7,598 nt of DNA, from contig VBFF01000039.1 in NCBI GenBank assembly GCA_005889285.1, positions 23,000-30,597 of the forward strand. The letters run 5' to 3'. The position numbers and the translations under genes are program-made. Shown piece by piece: positions 5,907 through 7,598 of this stretch (position 1 is its first letter; the number at the start of each line of letters is the position of its first letter). The DNA is from Chloroflexota bacterium (GTDB lineage Bacteria; Chloroflexota; Dormibacteria; CF-121). Below the pieces are notes generated by a model. That model ran no database searches, was not told the origin of the DNA, and saw only the letters and a list, made by a program, of their open reading frames with translations.

Positions 5907-7034
5907 ATGACCATCAAGGCGTTCAACATCATCGAGTCAACGCTGCGCGAAGGCGAGCAGTTCGCCCCGGCCCACTTCACGCCCTCGCAGAAGATCGCGA
6001 TCGCGGAGATGCTCGATGAGTTCGGCGTCGAATACCTCGAGCTGACGTCGCCCTGCGCCTCGCCCCAGTCCGAGGCCGACCTGCGGACCGTCGCGTCGCT
6101 GCCGCTTCGCGCCAAGGTGCTGACCCACGTCCGGTGTCATCTCGATGACGCCCGGATCGCCATCGACACCGGCGCCGACGGGATCGACGTCTTGTTCGGT
6201 ACCTCGTCCGCCATGCGGGCCTTCTCGCACGGCAAGTCGGTAGACGAGATCATCGAGGCCGGCACCGAGGTCGTGCGCTACATCCAGGCGCAGGGGCTGG
6301 AAGTCCGCTTCAGCAGCGAGGACTCGTTTCGATCCGAGCCGCGTGACCTGCTACGCGTCTACCAGGCGATCGATCGCCTCCACCCGCAGCGCGTCGGACT
6401 GGCCGATACCGTCGGGATCGCCACCCCGAACCAGGTCTTCGAGATGGTCTCGATGGTGCGCAAGGCGGTCGACTGCGACATCGAGTTCCATGCCCATAAC
6501 GACACGGGCTGCGCCATCGCCAATGCGTTCGCGGCGCTCGAGGCGGGCGCCACCCATATCGACACCACGGTCCTGGGGATCGGCGAGCGCAATGGCATCG
6601 TCCCGCTCAGCGGCATGATCGCCCGGCTGCTCAGTGTCCATCCCGAGCTGGTGACGCACTACCGGCTCGAGATCCTGCCCCAGCTCGACCGGATGGTCGC
6701 CGACATGGTCGGGGTCGACATCCCCTTCAATGCCGCGATCACCGGCGATACGGCCTTCCATCACAAGGCCGGGATGCATACCAACGCCGTGCTGAACGAC
6801 CCCTCGAGCTACGAGATCTTCGACCCGGCGCGCTTCGGACGGGAGCGCACCGTGATGGCGGGCCATCGGTTGACCGGCCGCCATGCGATCGCCAGCCGGG
6901 CAACCGCCCTGGGCCTGAGCTTGACGGATCACGATTTGCGGGCGCTCACCAATGAAGTCAAGCGGCGCGCGGATGCGGGACCCCTCAGCAACGATGAACT
7001 CGACGATCTGCTGCGGGGCTCGGTCCCAGCTTAG
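5907..7034 (+). CDS. lys20: Homocitrate synthase (AAA lysine pathway)
   Basis: Homocitrate synthase condenses 2-oxoglutarate with acetyl-CoA, the committed step of lysine synthesis through alpha-aminoadipate. The 375 residues form the DRE-TIM barrel plus a C-terminal region, matching the Thermus enzyme in length and order. S-T-L-R-E-G-E-Q-F is at 11-19, carrying the catalytic arginine and a metal ligand. T-H-V-R-C-H-L-D is at 73-80, R-F-S-S-E-D-S-F-R-S at 134-143, and the metal-binding F-H-A-H-N-D-T-G at 194-201. G-I-G-E-R-N-G is at 224-230 and H-K-A-G-M-H at 286-291. The S-S-E-D-S-F-R-S form and the neighbouring genes argue for homocitrate synthase over isopropylmalate or citramalate synthase. 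The ATG at 5907 has GGAGG (5898-5902), directly after the T-box terminator. A longer reading frame from 5820 would run through the riboswitch and is not credible. Control is expected from the T-box and probably from lysine feedback, as in relatives. Confidence 0.93.
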   Translation: MTIKAFNIIESTLREGEQFAPAHFTPSQKIAIAEMLDEFGVEYLELTSPCASPQSEADLRTVASLPLRAKVLTHVRCHLDDARIAIDTGADGIDVLFGTSSAMRAFSHGKSVDEIIEAGTEVVRYIQAQGLEVRFSSEDSFRSEPRDLLRVYQAIDRLHPQRVGLADTVGIATPNQVFEMVSMVRKAVDCDIEFHAHNDTGCAIANAFAALEAGATHIDTTVLGIGERNGIVPLSGMIARLLSVHPELVTHYRLEILPQLDRMVADMVGVDIPFNAAITGDTAFHHKAGMHTNAVLNDPSSYEIFDPARFGRERTVMAGHRLTGRHAIASRATALGLSLTDHDLRALTNEVKRRADAGPLSNDELDDLLRGSVPA

Positions 7035-7042
7035 GAGAAACA

Positions 7043-7598
7043 ATGGGAACACTGACAGAGGAGATCTTCTCGCGGCGGCTCGGACGGGAAGTCCACGCCG
7101 GCGAGATCGTCGTCGCCCCCGTCGATTACGCCATGGCGCACGATGTCACCGGTCCGCTGGCGATCGAAGCGTTCCGCAAGCTCGACGTCCCGCTCTGGGA
7201 CCCGCAACGCGTCATCATGGTTTTCGATCACATCCTGCCGGCGAACACCGTGGCGTCGGCCGGCCTCCACAAGATCGTTCGCGACTTTGCCGACGAGTTC
7301 GGCGTCACCCATGTCTTCCAGGAAGGGATCTGCCACCAGCTGATGGTGGAGAAGGGGTTCATCAGGCCGGGGGGCATCGTGGTCGGCGCCGACTCGCACA
7401 GCACGACGTACGGCGCGCTCGGCTGCTTCTCCGCGGGTTTCGGATCCACGGACATCGCCGTCACCTTCGCCACGGGCAAGACCTGGTTCCGGGTGCCGGA
7501 GACGATCCGCATCAACCTGCGCGGCGCGCTGCCGCCCGGCATCTTCCCCAAGGACCTCGCCCTGAAAGTGATCCGCATGCTGGGTGCCGAGGGCGCCA
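7043..7598 (+). CDS. lysT: Homoaconitase large subunit, 5' part (cut by window end)
   Basis: The first 185 codons of an aconitase-superfamily large subunit, open at the right edge. Visible motifs are V-A-P-V-D-Y-A-M-A-H-D, V-F-D-H-I-L-P-A-N, Q-E-G-I-C-H-Q-L and G-A-D-S-H-S-T-T-Y-G-A-L-G, followed by G-F-G-S-T-D-I-A, in the order expected for the catalytic large chain. Most of the iron-sulfur cysteines lie further downstream, out of view. In the AAA route this enzyme converts homocitrate to homoisocitrate with a separate small subunit. Isopropylmalate isomerase (LeuC) is closely similar in sequence; the assignment rests on its position nine bases after homocitrate synthase. The ATG at 7043 has AGGAG (7033-7037), which overlaps the preceding stop codon, so the two genes are probably co-transcribed and under the same T-box. 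Confidence 0.85.
   Translation, partial: MGTLTEEIFSRRLGREVHAGEIVVAPVDYAMAHDVTGPLAIEAFRKLDVPLWDPQRVIMVFDHILPANTVASAGLHKIVRDFADEFGVTHVFQEGICHQLMVEKGFIRPGGIVVGADSHSTTYGALGCFSAGFGSTDIAVTFATGKTWFRVPETIRINLRGALPPGIFPKDLALKVIRMLGAEGA

Noticed and set aside
5581..5910. Plus-strand reading frame across the lysX-lys20 gap
   Set aside because: The region is explained by the T-box RNA structure, and the peptide shows no domain or ribosome site.
7043..7598. LeuC (isopropylmalate isomerase) as the identity of the last gene
   Set aside because: Sequence alone cannot exclude it, but tight coupling to homocitrate synthase makes homoaconitase the better call.

Overview
The window is GC-rich, gene-dense bacterial DNA holding two amino-acid gene blocks arranged head to head. 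They are an arginine block on the minus strand (about 211-4633) and the start of an alpha-aminoadipate (AAA) lysine block on the plus strand (4683-7598, running off the right edge). The left edge holds the 3' end of an unrelated plus-strand gene for a C39-like (papain-fold) protein.

Lysine by the LysW-carried AAA route (LysX, homocitrate synthase, homoaconitase), combined with a transcription-attenuating T-box leader, points to a Terrabacteria-type bacterium such as Chloroflexota, Dormibacterota or a Deinococcus-Thermus relative. The phylum is an inference from gene content only.

Arginine block, in order of transcription: a divergent argininosuccinate synthase paralogue (argG copy 2, 4633-3389), argininosuccinate lyase (argH, 3392-2007), the arginine repressor (argR, 2020-1538) and a canonical-type argininosuccinate synthase (argG copy 1, from 1538 down to about 340). 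Each gene overlaps the next by 1-14 bases, so this reads as one translationally coupled operon. It encodes the last two steps from citrulline to arginine plus its own regulator. A good sigma-70-like promoter lies in the 49-base gap before argG copy 2. Copy 1 is interrupted by a one-base frameshift near 581, about 80 codons before its expected end. argH appears to start at a CTG codon, and it carries a perfect 24-base palindrome inserted in frame.

Lysine block: lysX (4683-5549) starts 49 bases from argG copy 2 and is divergent from it. A 357-base non-coding stretch (5550-5906) follows. It holds a consensus -35 promoter, a complete T-box riboswitch (stem I, AGTA/AG-bulge elements, stem II region, T-box bulge, antiterminator and competing terminator) and a ribosome binding site. 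The T-box specifier reads as a lysine codon (AAG), which fits the downstream homocitrate synthase (5907-7034) and homoaconitase large subunit (7043 to the right edge).

The most interesting element is this lysine-type T-box controlling entry into the AAA pathway. It would sense uncharged tRNA-Lys and switch on homocitrate synthesis, while lysX, which lies upstream of it, would escape that control.
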